Below are positions 17,928-26,161 of a DNA stretch of 64,000 bases, piece by piece. Source of the DNA: Aequorivita sp. UBA3180 (lineage in GTDB: Bacteria > Bacteroidota > Bacteroidia > Flavobacteriales > Flavobacteriaceae); contig DEXQ01000015.1 in NCBI GenBank assembly GCA_002364215.1, forward strand, positions 30,098 through 94,097, read 5' to 3'. A program made the position numbers and the translations under genes. Under the pieces are notes generated by a model. It did not search any database, was not told the origin of the DNA, and was given only the letters and a program-made list of their open reading frames with translations. Within the stretch, counting starts at the first letter, position 1; every line of letters begins with the position of its first letter.

Positions 17928-18011
17928 GATTAACGATTGTCGATTGATGATTGTTGATTTCAGATTTAAAACTTCAGCAATCTGAAATCAAAAATCTGAA
18001 ATCGTTAATCA
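17928..18011. repeat. Inverted heptamer element between rplQ and rpoA (GATTNNN x6 / AATCNNN x5)
   Basis: Left array in exact 7-nt phase: GATTAAC, GATTGTC, GATTGAT, GATTGTT, GATTTCA, GATTTAA (17928-17969). After a 9-nt centre the right array reads AATCTGA, AATCAAA, AATCTGA, AATCGTT, AATC (17979-18010). Cores GATT and AATC are reverse complements, and the outermost 12 bases (17927-17938 and 18000-18011) form a perfect inverted repeat. It abuts the rpoA stop codon. No ORF. Confidence 0.88.
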
Positions 18012-19004
18012 CTAGTCTTTATCTAACTTATATTTTGCAAGATCCATCCCGAAGTTTAGGCCTTTCACGTTTACAAGCTCTTCAAGCTCTGTAAGCGATT
18101 TTTTACCGAAATTACGGAACTTCATCAAGTCATTCTTGTTGTAAGATACTAGGTCGCCCAAAGTATCAACCTCTGCAGCTTTCAAACAGTTTAGCGCACG
18201 AACCGAAAGATCCATATCTACCAATTTTGTTTTAAGCAACTGACGCATGTGAAGGGACTCTTCATCATAAGTTTCAGTTTGTGCAATTTCATCTGCCTCC
18301 AAAGTAATACGCTCATCGCTGAACAACATAAAGTGGTGGATCAAAGTTTTTGCAGCTTCGGTCAAAGCATCTTTTGGGTGAATTGATCCGTCTGTTACGA
18401 TTTCGAAAACCAATTTCTCGTAATCGGTTTTTTGCTCTACACGGAAGTTTTCAATGCTGTACTTCACATTTTTTATAGGAGTGTAGATAGAATCTGTAAA
18501 GATGGTGCCCAAAGGAGCATTTGCTTTTTTGTTCTCTTCAGCTGGAACGTAACCGCGACCTTTTTCGATAGTGATTTCGAAATTAAGGTTCACTTTTTTA
18601 TCCATATTACAAAGAACCAATTCTGGGTTCAATACTTGGAAACCTGAAATGAATTTTTGGAAATCACCTGCCTTCAACTGCTCGTTGCCAGAAACGGAAA
18701 TAGTAACGGTTTCGTTGTCTATCTCGTCAATCTGTCTTTTGAAACGAACTTGTTTAAGGTTCAAAATAATTTCGGTAACATCTTCCACTACTCCTGCGAT
18801 GGTAGAAAATTCGTGATCCACGCCTTCGATGCGAACCGAAGTTATGGCGAATCCTTCCAATGAGGAAAGCAAAACGCGTCTTAATGCGTTACCAACGGTA
18901 AGTCCGTAACCTGGTTCCAAAGGACGAAACTCAAATTTCCCTTCGAAATCGGTAGAGTTTACCATTATAACTTTATCAGGCTTCTGAAAACTAAATACTG
19001 CCAT
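18012..19004 (-). CDS. rpoA: DNA-directed RNA polymerase alpha subunit
   Basis: Platform for RNA polymerase assembly and contact point for activators. The 330-residue protein has the N-terminal dimerisation domain (ending about 235, with GNALRRVLLSS and EGVDHEFSTIAGVVEDV) and the C-terminal helix-hairpin domain (LNCLKAAEVDTLGDLVSY, KSLTELEELV). Between rpsD and rplQ as usual; spacing to rpsD is 94 nt. Confidence 0.98.
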   Translation of the reverse strand: MAVFSFQKPDKVIMVNSTDFEGKFEFRPLEPGYGLTVGNALRRVLLSSLEGFAITSVRIEGVDHEFSTIAGVVEDVTEIILNLKQVRFKRQIDEIDNETVTISVSGNEQLKAGDFQKFISGFQVLNPELVLCNMDKKVNLNFEITIEKGRGYVPAEENKKANAPLGTIFTDSIYTPIKNVKYSIENFRVEQKTDYEKLVFEIVTDGSIHPKDALTEAAKTLIHHFMLFSDERITLEADEIAQTETYDEESLHMRQLLKTKLVDMDLSVRALNCLKAAEVDTLGDLVSYNKNDLMKFRNFGKKSLTELEELVNVKGLNFGMDLAKYKLDKD

Positions 19005-19098
19005 TTTTTTCTTCGTTTTAATTGTTATTTAGTTGCGCGGTTTAAAAGTTTGAAGAACACTATAAACCCTTTGGCCAAATACCAATATGATTATTTTA

Positions 19099-19704
19099 TT
19101 ATTTAGAATATAATTCGACGATAAACTGCTCGTTGATGTTTTCTGGGATTTGGATACGCTCAGGTACGGAAACGAAAGTTCCTTCCTTTTTGTCGTTGTT
19201 CCAAGTAATCCACTCGTAAACATGATTTGCATTTGCCAACGAATCGTTGATTGCGCTAAGAGATTTTGACTTCTCTCTAACGGCTACTACATCTCCAGGC
19301 TTTAACTGGTATGATGGAATGTTTACTTTTTCACCGTTAACGGTAATGTGACGGTGAGACACCAATTGTCTAGCACCAGAGCGACTTGGGGAAATCCCCA
19401 TACGGTAGACTACATTGTCTAAACGTGATTCAGCCAATTGAAGCAATACTTGACCTGTAATTCCAGGAGCTGCAGTTGCTTTTTTGAACATATTTCTGAA
19501 TTGACGCTCCAAAATACCGTAGGTATATTTCGCTTTTTGCTTTTCAGCAAGTTGGATTGCATATTCAGATTTTTTTCCACGGCGACGTGCGTTCCCGTGT
19601 TGCCCAGGAGGGTAGTTTCTTTTTTCGAAAGACTTATCGTCTCCGAAGATTGCTTCCCCGAACTTACGGGCGATTTTAGTTTTTGGACCAGTATATCTTG
19701 CCAT
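19099..19704 (-). CDS. rpsD: 30S ribosomal protein S4
   Basis: Primary 16S rRNA binder that nucleates 30S assembly. The 201-residue protein starts MARYTGPKTKIARKFGE and contains the S4 domain (SRLDNVVYRMGISPSRSGARQ, HITVNGEKVNIPSY). Its 5' side is a 170-nt AT-rich gap to rpsK that carries a hairpin. Confidence 0.97.
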   Translation of the reverse strand: MARYTGPKTKIARKFGEAIFGDDKSFEKRNYPPGQHGNARRRGKKSEYAIQLAEKQKAKYTYGILERQFRNMFKKATAAPGITGQVLLQLAESRLDNVVYRMGISPSRSGARQLVSHRHITVNGEKVNIPSYQLKPGDVVAVREKSKSLSAINDSLANANHVYEWITWNNDKKEGTFVSVPERIQIPENINEQFIVELYSK

Positions 19705-19842
19705 TTCTAATTTAAGGTTATGAAGAAAAACTAAATTAAGGTCTTACGTTAATCCTTTAGTTTTTGGTTCCTTCAGATTGATATTTGTTATTAATTAATG
19801 TTTATTATTATTTTTTATTTTTTTCTAAATAAAAATAGAAAA

Positions 19843-19864
19843 TGAATTGCCCGAAGGCAATTCA
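19843..19864 (-). terminator. Hairpin after rpsK, possible partial terminator or processing site
   Basis: Minus strand: TGAATTGCC, TTCG tetraloop, GGCAATTCA (9-bp perfect stem), then TTTTCTATTTTTATTT. It lies 11 nt after the rpsK stop in the only long gap inside the alpha group. The T tract is interrupted, so incomplete termination is as likely as full stop. Confidence 0.65.
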
Positions 19865-19874
19865 ATAAAAAATA

Positions 19875-20276
19875 TTATACTCTTCTTCTTTTAGGAGGAC
19901 GGCATCCGTTGTGCGGCATTGGGGTAACGTCGATGATTTCGGTTACTTCAATTCCAGCATTGTGGATAGAACGTATTGCAGATTCTCTACCGTTTCCTGG
20001 CCCTTTTACGTAAACTTTTACTTTGCGCAAACCGGCGTCGTGTGCAACTTTTGCGCAATCTTCTGATGCTAACTGAGCTGCATAAGGAGTGTTTTTCTTA
20101 GATCCACGGAAGCCCATTTTACCGGCTGAGGACCAAGAGATAACATCTCCGTTCTTATTTGTCAACGAAACGATAATGTTGTTGAAAGAAGCATTGATAT
20201 GCGCCTCTCCAGTTGATTCAACATTAACCTTGCGTTTTTTAACTGTTTTTGTAGTTTTTTGACTTGTCTTTGCCAT
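19875..20276 (-). CDS. rpsK: 30S ribosomal protein S11
   Basis: Platform protein of the 30S subunit near the mRNA exit. 133 residues, with GEAHINASFNNIIVSLTNKNG, SAGKMGFRGSKKNTPYAAQ and the basic C-terminus DVTPMPHNGCRPPKRRRV. Spaced 11 nt from rpsM. Confidence 0.97.
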   Translation of the reverse strand: MAKTSQKTTKTVKKRKVNVESTGEAHINASFNNIIVSLTNKNGDVISWSSAGKMGFRGSKKNTPYAAQLASEDCAKVAHDAGLRKVKVYVKGPGNGRESAIRSIHNAGIEVTEIIDVTPMPHNGCRPPKRRRV

Positions 20277-20287
20277 AACGTTAGGTT

Positions 20288-20662
20288 TTATTTAGTTGCT
20301 TTTTTCTTGTTAGCAACAGTTTTACGTTTTCCTTTTCTTGTACGAGAGTTATTCTTAGTACGTTGTCCTCTTAATGGAAGACCCGATCTGTGACGAATAC
20401 CTCTGTAACAACCAATATCCATTAAGCGTTTTATGCTTAATTGAACTTCACTACGTAATTCACCTTCGATTTTGAAAGACCCTACAGCGTCACGAATAGC
20501 CCCGATTTCATCATCGTTCCATTCACTTACTTTTTTGTCTTCGTCAACTCCGGCTTTGTTCAGAATATCTTGTGCACGGCTCTTACCGATACCGAAGATA
20601 TACGTTAACGCGATTACACCCCTTTTGTGCTTCGGGATATCTACACCTGCGATTCTTGCCAT
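20288..20662 (-). CDS. rpsM: 30S ribosomal protein S13
   Basis: Head protein of the 30S subunit contacting the large subunit and P-site tRNA. 124 residues, start MARIAGVDIPKHKRG, signature RHRSGLPLRGQRTKNN and a Lys-rich tail. It follows rpmJ by 3 nt. Confidence 0.97.
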   Translation of the reverse strand: MARIAGVDIPKHKRGVIALTYIFGIGKSRAQDILNKAGVDEDKKVSEWNDDEIGAIRDAVGSFKIEGELRSEVQLSIKRLMDIGCYRGIRHRSGLPLRGQRTKNNSRTRKGKRKTVANKKKATK

Positions 20663-20665
20663 AAC

Positions 20666-20782
20666 TTATCCTTGTCTTTGTTTGAACTTTGGGTTCTTTT
20701 TGTTAATTACATATAATCTGCCCTTTCTGCGAACAATCTTGCAGTCGGCACTTCTCTTCTTTACGGATGCTCTTACTTTCAT
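20666..20782 (-). CDS. rpmJ: 50S ribosomal protein L36 (zinc-free form)
   Basis: A 38-residue protein, MKVRASVKKRSADCKIVRRK...KNPKFKQRQG, encoded between infA and rpsM. The classical zinc-binding set (three Cys and one His) is reduced to Cys14: the other positions read Ser11, Asn27 and Phe33. It is therefore the C-minus, zinc-independent type. Too short for usual ORF cutoffs but position and sequence leave no doubt. Confidence 0.95.
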   Translation of the reverse strand: MKVRASVKKRSADCKIVRRKGRLYVINKKNPKFKQRQG

Positions 20783-20829
20783 CTCTTTTTTATTTATTTA
20801 TTATTCAATGAACCGTGAGGTCCGTTGTA

Positions 20830-21045
20830 TTAATATCTGTATGTTATTCTTGCTTTCGTTAAATCGTACGGGCTCATTTCCAGTTTCACTTTATCACCTG
20901 GCAATAATTTTATATAGTGCATTCGCATTTTACCAGAAATATGTGCGGTTACAATGTGACCGTTTTCCAGTTCCACACGGAACATTGCGTTTGATAGTGC
21001 TTCCACTATACTTCCATCTTGTTCTATTGCGCTTTGTTTTGCCAT
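20830..21045 (-). CDS. infA: Translation initiation factor IF-1
   Basis: A 71-residue OB-fold protein that occupies the 30S A site during initiation. Motifs QDGSIVEALSNAMFRVELENGH and HISGKMRMHYIKLLPGDKV are diagnostic. It starts 2 nt after the secY stop. Confidence 0.97.
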   Translation of the reverse strand: MAKQSAIEQDGSIVEALSNAMFRVELENGHIVTAHISGKMRMHYIKLLPGDKVKLEMSPYDLTKARITYRY

Positions 21046-21047
21046 AA

Positions 21048-22391
21048 TTATGCTACTGCTTTTCTATTTTTGCCGCTTTTCATCAAACCATCGTAATGGC
21101 GGTTCAATAAGTACGAGTTTACTTGTTGCATGGTATCGATAGCTACACCTACCATAATTAGGAGTGATGTACCACCGTAGAATAATGCCCAACCTTGCTG
21201 TATGCCCATCAACTTAACTACGAAGGCGGGGAAAATCGCGATCAGCGCTAAAAAGATAGAACCTGGTAAGGTTATTTGAGACATAATTCGATCTAAATAT
21301 TCAGCGGTTTGTGAACCTGGTTTAATTCCAGGAATGAAACCTCCACTACGTTTAAGGTCGTCAGCCATTTTATTGGTTGGAACCGTAATAGCAGTATAGA
21401 AATATGTGAATATAATAATCAACACTGCGAATACCAAGTTGTACCAAAATCCAAAGATATCACTGAACGTTGCTTGGATGCTTTGTGAAAAATCACTTTC
21501 AGAAAGACTAGCTACCGCAGAGGGCACAAACATAATTGCCTGGGCAAAAATGATTGGCATTACCCCAGAAGCGTTCAACTTCAATGGAATAAATTGTCGA
21601 GCTCCAAAAATATTCTTTTCGAAACCACCAGTTGCGGTTCTTCTTGCATATTGTACTGGAATCTTTCGCACAGCCATCACTAACATTACAGATAGCAATA
21701 TGATAACAAACCAGATAACTAATTCAATAAGAATCATAATCAGTCCACCATTTGACTCCATTACTCTGGAAACAAATTCCTGAGCGAATGCCTGTGGAAG
21801 ATTAGCAATAATACCAACCATAATTAATATAGAGATACCATTTCCAATACCTTTATCAGTAATCTTTTCACCCAGCCACATTGCAAATATTGTTCCTGTT
21901 ACTAAAATTATAACAGATGAAACATAGAACATTAAGCTCTGACCCATCACAAAAGCTTCTGCCGGAACTCCCATAGCAGGAAGACCTGCAAGGTAACTTG
22001 GTGCCTGAACCAAACAGATACCGATGGTTAACCAACGGGTAATCTGATTAATTTTTTTACGACCACTTTCTCCCTCTTTCTGCAATTTTTGAAGGTATGG
22101 CACAGCAATTTGCATCAACTGTACAACAATAGAGGCAGAAATGTAAGGCATGATACCCAATGCAAAAACAGAAGCGTTGGCAAAAGCCCCTCCCGTAAAT
22201 GCGTTTAGCAATCCGCCGATACCGCCTGAATCAAACTTACCTGCAAATTGAGCAAGCATATCTGCATCAATGCCCGGAAGTACTACCTGTGCACCAAAAC
22301 GGTACACCAATAGCATTCCCAAGGTTAGAATGATGCGGTTACGCAACTCTTCTATTTTCCAAACATTTTTTAAGGTTTCGATAAATTTCAT
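21048..22391 (-). CDS. secY: Protein translocase subunit SecY
   Basis: Channel of the Sec translocon, ten membrane helices, 447 residues. Visible are the plug/helix 2 region (GGAFANASVFALGIMPYISASI), the cytoplasmic loop ARRTATGGFEKNIFGARQFIPLKLNASGVMPIIFA and the basic C-terminus. It sits between rplO and infA as in most bacteria and is co-transcribed with ribosomal proteins. Confidence 0.98.
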   Translation of the reverse strand: MKFIETLKNVWKIEELRNRIILTLGMLLVYRFGAQVVLPGIDADMLAQFAGKFDSGGIGGLLNAFTGGAFANASVFALGIMPYISASIVVQLMQIAVPYLQKLQKEGESGRKKINQITRWLTIGICLVQAPSYLAGLPAMGVPAEAFVMGQSLMFYVSSVIILVTGTIFAMWLGEKITDKGIGNGISILIMVGIIANLPQAFAQEFVSRVMESNGGLIMILIELVIWFVIILLSVMLVMAVRKIPVQYARRTATGGFEKNIFGARQFIPLKLNASGVMPIIFAQAIMFVPSAVASLSESDFSQSIQATFSDIFGFWYNLVFAVLIIIFTYFYTAITVPTNKMADDLKRSGGFIPGIKPGSQTAEYLDRIMSQITLPGSIFLALIAIFPAFVVKLMGIQQGWALFYGGTSLLIMVGVAIDTMQQVNSYLLNRHYDGLMKSGKNRKAVA

Positions 22392-22403
22392 CCTTAGCTG
22401 TTG

Positions 22404-22856
22404 TTACAATGTTACTACTTCACCTCCGGCAGCTTCAATAGCTTCCTTTGCCGAGGCAGTGAACTTGTGTGCAGATACTTTTAGTTTTGCCTTAATCTCT
22501 CCTCTTCCTAAAATCTTAACCATTTCATTCTTTCCGGCAAGACCCAACCCTACTAGGGTTTCAAAGTCAACGGCATCATTTATTTTCTTGTCGTCAACCA
22601 ACTGCTGAAGAGTATCTATATTGATTCCCTTATATTCTTTACGGTTGATGTTTGTAAAACCAAACTTAGGAACACGACGCTGTAGGGGCATCTGTCCACC
22701 TTCAAATCCAATTTTCTTGGAATAACCTGAACGTGATTTTGCTCCTTTGTGTCCGCGGGTGGCAGTACCACCTTTACCGGAACCTTGTCCGCGACCTACT
22801 CGCTTGCCTTTGTTTTTCGCCGATCCTGCGGCGGGTTGTAAGTTACTTAAATCCAT
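22404..22856 (-). CDS. rplO: 50S ribosomal protein L15
   Basis: 150 residues; N-terminal Gly-rich rRNA-binding extension (GSAKNKGKRVGRGQGSGKGG) and the C-terminal domain ending AIEAAGGEVVTL. It lies 14 nt after rpmD. Confidence 0.97.
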   Translation of the reverse strand: MDLSNLQPAAGSAKNKGKRVGRGQGSGKGGTATRGHKGAKSRSGYSKKIGFEGGQMPLQRRVPKFGFTNINRKEYKGINIDTLQQLVDDKKINDAVDFETLVGLGLAGKNEMVKILGRGEIKAKLKVSAHKFTASAKEAIEAAGGEVVTL

Positions 22857-22870
22857 TTTTTCGTGTTTCC

Positions 22871-23050
22871 TTATTTGGTTTCAACAGAAACCAAGTGATT
22901 AACTTTATTGATCATACCAAGAATGTTTGGCGTATCTTCATGCTCAACCGTTTGGTTCATCTTGTGAAGCCCTAACGATTCCATGATTCTCTTTTGGTTT
23001 TTTGGGCGCTTTATAACGCTCTTTACCTTTGTTACTTTAATTTTTGCCAT
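22871..23050 (-). CDS. rpmD: 50S ribosomal protein L30
   Basis: A 59-residue protein read from the ATG at 23048-23050: MAKIKVTKVKSVIKRPKNQK, then LGLHKMNQTVEHEDTPNILGM. This is the normal bacterial L30 and it fills the gap between rpsE (11 nt) and rplO. Below common ORF-length cutoffs. Confidence 0.95.
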   Translation of the reverse strand: MAKIKVTKVKSVIKRPKNQKRIMESLGLHKMNQTVEHEDTPNILGMINKVNHLVSVETK

Positions 23051-23061
23051 CGCTCTGATAT

Positions 23062-23586
23062 TTATCCTTTGAATACTTTTTCAAGTGAAATTCCTCTTTG
23101 GTCAGCTACAGTTTGTGCACTTCGCATTTGCAAAAGAGCGTCAAAAGTTGCCTTTACCACGTTGTGTGGGTTAGAAGATCCCTGTGATTTTGACAATACA
23201 TCGTGAACCCCTACTGCTTCCAATACGGCACGTACGGCACCACCAGCAATTACTCCGGTACCAGGCGCAGCTGGAAGAAGGTTAACACGGGCTCCGCCGT
23301 ATTTTCCTTTTTGTTCGTGTGGAAGTGTCACTTTGTTAAGTGGAATGCGAACCAAGTTTTTCTTGGCATCCTCAATAGCTTTTGCTATCGCGCTTGCTAC
23401 ATCCTTGGATTTCCCAAGACCGTGGCCTACCACTCCTTTTTCGTCTCCAACAACTACAATAGCTGAAAATCCAAAGGCACGACCACCTTTGGTCACCTTG
23501 GTTACACGTTGTACACCTACCAAACGGTCTTTCAATTCAAGACCTCCTGGCTTTACTAATTCTGCGTTTTTATAATCTTGATACAT
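23062..23586 (-). CDS. rpsE: 30S ribosomal protein S5
   Basis: Fidelity protein of the 30S body, 174 residues. The double-stranded RNA-binding half carries VTKGGRAFGFSAIVVVGDEKG and the C-terminal half GTGVIAGGAVRAVLEAVGV. It follows rplR by 8 nt. Confidence 0.97.
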   Translation of the reverse strand: MYQDYKNAELVKPGGLELKDRLVGVQRVTKVTKGGRAFGFSAIVVVGDEKGVVGHGLGKSKDVASAIAKAIEDAKKNLVRIPLNKVTLPHEQKGKYGGARVNLLPAAPGTGVIAGGAVRAVLEAVGVHDVLSKSQGSSNPHNVVKATFDALLQMRSAQTVADQRGISLEKVFKG

Positions 23587-23594
23587 AATGCTAC

Positions 23595-23951
23595 TTAGAA
23601 TTTAAGGCCACCTTCGCGTGCACCTTCAGCTAATGATTTTACTCTTCCGTGGTATAGGTAACCGCCTCTGTCAAAAGCGATGGTTTCAACACCTGCTTTA
23701 ACAGCTTTTTCTGCGATTGCTTTTCCTACCAATTTTGCAGCTTCAACTTTGTTTACTTTTGAAGCGTCAATGTCTTTATCTCTTGAAGATGCAGCGGTAA
23801 TGGTCTTTCCATTTACATCGTCAATAATTTGAGCGTATATTTCTTTATTGCTGCGGAAAACAGCCAAACGTGGGCGACTTTCGGTCCCCTCAACCGTTTT
23901 TCTGATTCGCATGCGCAAGCGCTCTCTTCTTTCGTACTTTGATAATGCCAT
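23595..23951 (-). CDS. rplR: 50S ribosomal protein L18
   Basis: 5S rRNA-binding protein, 118 residues, with RLAVFRSNKEIYAQIIDD and the ending FDRGGYLYHGRVKSLAEGAREGGLKF split over the conserved C-terminus. 11 nt after rplF. Confidence 0.97.
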   Translation of the reverse strand: MALSKYERRERLRMRIRKTVEGTESRPRLAVFRSNKEIYAQIIDDVNGKTITAASSRDKDIDASKVNKVEAAKLVGKAIAEKAVKAGVETIAFDRGGYLYHGRVKSLAEGAREGGLKF

Positions 23952-23962
23952 AACTCTATTTG

Positions 23963-24508
23963 TTATGCAGATTTACCTGCTTTTCTTCTTAATTGTTCAC
24001 CAACAAACTTGATACCTTTTCCTTTGTAAGGTTCTGGCTTACGGAAGCCGCGGATTTTTGCCGCTACTTGTCCTACCAATTGTTTGTCGTGAGACGTTAA
24101 TTTTACGATTGGGTTTTTACCTTTATCAGATACTGTTTCCACTTTTACCTCCGGAGCGATGTCCAAAACGATATTGTGTGAAAATCCTAAAGCCAAATCC
24201 AATTTTTGTCCTTGGTTGCTGGCGCGGTAACCCACACCTACCAATTCAAGTTCCTTGGTCCATCCGTTGCTCACACCTTCAATCATGTTATTGATCAATG
24301 ATCTGTAAAGACCGTGCTTTGCAGTGTGGTCTTTAGAATCTGAAGGGCGCTCAACCAATACGTTTCCGTCCTCTACTTTTACGGTTAGATCAGAATCAAA
24401 TTCCTGAGTTAACTCGCCTAATTTTCCTTTTACGGTAATTACGTTGTCTTTTACATCAACTGTAACTCCTTGTGGGATTACTACCGGGTTTTTACCTATT
24501 CTTGACAT
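23963..24508 (-). CDS. rplF: 50S ribosomal protein L6
   Basis: 181 residues, two related domains; start MSRIGKNPVVIPQGV, signature LELVGVGYRAS and C-terminal PEPYKGKGIKF. Binds near the sarcin-ricin loop. 15 nt after rpsH. Confidence 0.97.
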   Translation of the reverse strand: MSRIGKNPVVIPQGVTVDVKDNVITVKGKLGELTQEFDSDLTVKVEDGNVLVERPSDSKDHTAKHGLYRSLINNMIEGVSNGWTKELELVGVGYRASNQGQKLDLALGFSHNIVLDIAPEVKVETVSDKGKNPIVKLTSHDKQLVGQVAAKIRGFRKPEPYKGKGIKFVGEQLRRKAGKSA

Positions 24509-24523
24509 TTCTTTGTCTATTTT

Positions 24524-24922
24524 TTAGTAAACGTAACACAATACTTCACCACCAACATTTTGTGCTTTTGCTTGTTTGCCAGTCATAACTCCAGAAGAAG
24601 TTGAAACAATGGCAATACCAAGACCATTAAGCACGCGAGGAAGTTCTGATGAACCTGCATATTTACGTAAACCTGGTTTACTGATTCTTTGAATTTTCTT
24701 GATTACCGATTCTTTGGTAAGCTTGTCGTATTTCAACGCAATTTTGATGGTTCCCTGTGCGGTACTGTCATCAAACTTGTAGCTTAGAATGTAACCTTGG
24801 TCAAAAAGGATTTTTGTAATCTCCTTTTTAAGATTTGATGCTGGAATCTCTACTACGCGATGCCCAGCTTTTACAGCATTTCTAATCCTTGTTAGATAAT
24901 CTGAAATTGGATCTGTATTCAT
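24524..24922 (-). CDS. rpsH: 30S ribosomal protein S8
   Basis: 132 residues, start MNTDPISDYLTRIRNAVKAGH and the conserved C-terminus STSSGVMTGKQAKAQNVGGE. Central-domain 16S rRNA binder; in E. coli also the translational repressor of the spc operon. An 84-nt spacer to rpsN is the longest inside the spc group. Confidence 0.97.
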   Translation of the reverse strand: MNTDPISDYLTRIRNAVKAGHRVVEIPASNLKKEITKILFDQGYILSYKFDDSTAQGTIKIALKYDKLTKESVIKKIQRISKPGLRKYAGSSELPRVLNGLGIAIVSTSSGVMTGKQAKAQNVGGEVLCYVY

Positions 24923-25006
24923 TTATTTGAATTTGCGGATGTGGTTTTCAGACTATTCTGAACCTTCAACCAGTTTATACTTTTTCTTTTAAACAAAAAT
25001 CTGTTC

Positions 25007-25276
25007 TTACCAAGATGCTTTGCGCACACCTGGAATTAACCCTGAATTTGCCATTTCACGGAACAATACACGTGAAATTCCAAAAGTTCTCATATACCCT
25101 CTTGGTCTTCCAGTAAGTTTGCAACGATTGTGCAAACGAACTGGTGAGGCATTTTTTGGTAGTTTTTGTAAACCTTCCCAATCGCCAGCTTCTTTTAAAG
25201 CTTTACGCTTGGCGGCATATTTAGCTACCATTTTTTGTCTCTTAACCTCGCGGGCTTTCATTGATTCTTTAGCCAT
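25007..25276 (-). CDS. rpsN: 30S ribosomal protein S14 (long, zinc-free type)
   Basis: 89 residues with the long N-terminal helix region and C-terminal NRCKLTGRPRGYMRTFGISR; it lacks the paired CxxC motifs of the short zinc type. Starts 3 nt after rplE. Confidence 0.97.
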   Translation of the reverse strand: MAKESMKAREVKRQKMVAKYAAKRKALKEAGDWEGLQKLPKNASPVRLHNRCKLTGRPRGYMRTFGISRVLFREMANSGLIPGVRKASW

Positions 25277-25279
25277 CTC

Positions 25280-25831
25280 TTAGTTCTTTTTAAAGGGTAA
25301 TCCCAATTCTTGTAATAATGATTTCGCTTCTTTATCGGTGTTGGCCGAAGTGATGAACGTAATGTTCATTCCTTCAATTTTCTTCACTTTATCGATGTCG
25401 ATTTCTGGGAAGATAATTTGCTCGGTGATTCCCAAAGAGTAATTCCCTCTTCCGTCAAAACCGGTTGCTTTAATTCCGTTAAAGTCACGTACCCTAGGCA
25501 AGGCCGAGGTTACCAATCTATCCAAAAACTCGTACATACGCTCTCCACGCAACGTAACCTTCACACCAATTGGCATGCCTTTACGAAGTTTGAAGTTAGC
25601 AACGTCTTTTTTGGACATAGTAGCTACTGCTTTTTGCCCGGTTATCTTTGTAAACTCATCAACCGAATAGTCAATAAGTTTCTTGTCAGCTACTGCCGCA
25701 CCCACTCCACGGGAAACAACAATACGCTCCAATTTTGGTACCTGCATGACGTTTTTGTAACCAAATTCGTCAGTAAGTGCATTGATCACTTTGCTTTTGT
25801 ACTCTTCCTTAAGTCTTGGTGTATATGCCAT
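25280..25831 (-). CDS. rplE: 50S ribosomal protein L5
   Basis: 5S rRNA-binding protein contacting P-site tRNA, 183 residues; motifs GYKNVMQVPKLERIVVSRGVG and GRGNYSLGITEQIIFPEID. 2 nt after rplX. Confidence 0.97.
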   Translation of the reverse strand: MAYTPRLKEEYKSKVINALTDEFGYKNVMQVPKLERIVVSRGVGAAVADKKLIDYSVDEFTKITGQKAVATMSKKDVANFKLRKGMPIGVKVTLRGERMYEFLDRLVTSALPRVRDFNGIKATGFDGRGNYSLGITEQIIFPEIDIDKVKKIEGMNITFITSANTDKEAKSLLQELGLPFKKN

Positions 25832-25833
25832 AA

Positions 25834-26148
25834 CTATATTGCTTGATTCGATTGTTTTGAAAATCGTACTTTTTTACCATTCTCCATTTTGTAACCAACA
25901 CGTGTGGCTTTTCCAGATTTTGGATCAACCAATGAAAGGTTTGAAATATGGATAGGAGCTTCTTTTTTTGCAATTCCACCTTGTGGGTTCTTCGCACTGG
26001 GTTTCTCATGTTTTGAAACCATGTTCACTCCTTCTACGATTGCTTTGTTTTTGTCAAGGAATATTTTCATTACTTTACCTTCAGAACCTTTGTGGTCTCC
26101 GGCAGTAACTACTACTGTATCGCCTGATTTTATTTTAAGCTTTGTCAT
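25834..26148 (-). CDS. rplX: 50S ribosomal protein L24
   Basis: KOW-domain assembly initiator of the 50S subunit: KSGDTVVVTAGDHKGSEGKV and VNMVSKHEKPSAKNPQGGI. I place the start at 26146-26148 (MTKLKIKSG, 104 residues), because homologues usually begin there. An in-frame ATG 12 nt upstream (26158-26160, 1 nt after the rplN stop) would add MKTK and is also possible. Confidence 0.92.
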   Translation of the reverse strand: MTKLKIKSGDTVVVTAGDHKGSEGKVMKIFLDKNKAIVEGVNMVSKHEKPSAKNPQGGIAKKEAPIHISNLSLVDPKSGKATRVGYKMENGKKVRFSKQSNQAI

Positions 26149-26161
26149 CTTAGTTTTCATA

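Noticed and set aside
20472..21047. 191-residue open frame on the plus strand across rpsM, rpmJ and infA
   Set aside because: Antisense to three certain ribosomal/initiation genes; hydrophobic but without homology features.
25834..26160. Four-residue N-terminal extension of L24 from the ATG at 26160
   Set aside because: Possible, but homologues normally start at MTKLKIKSG; kept only as an alternative in the rplX entry.
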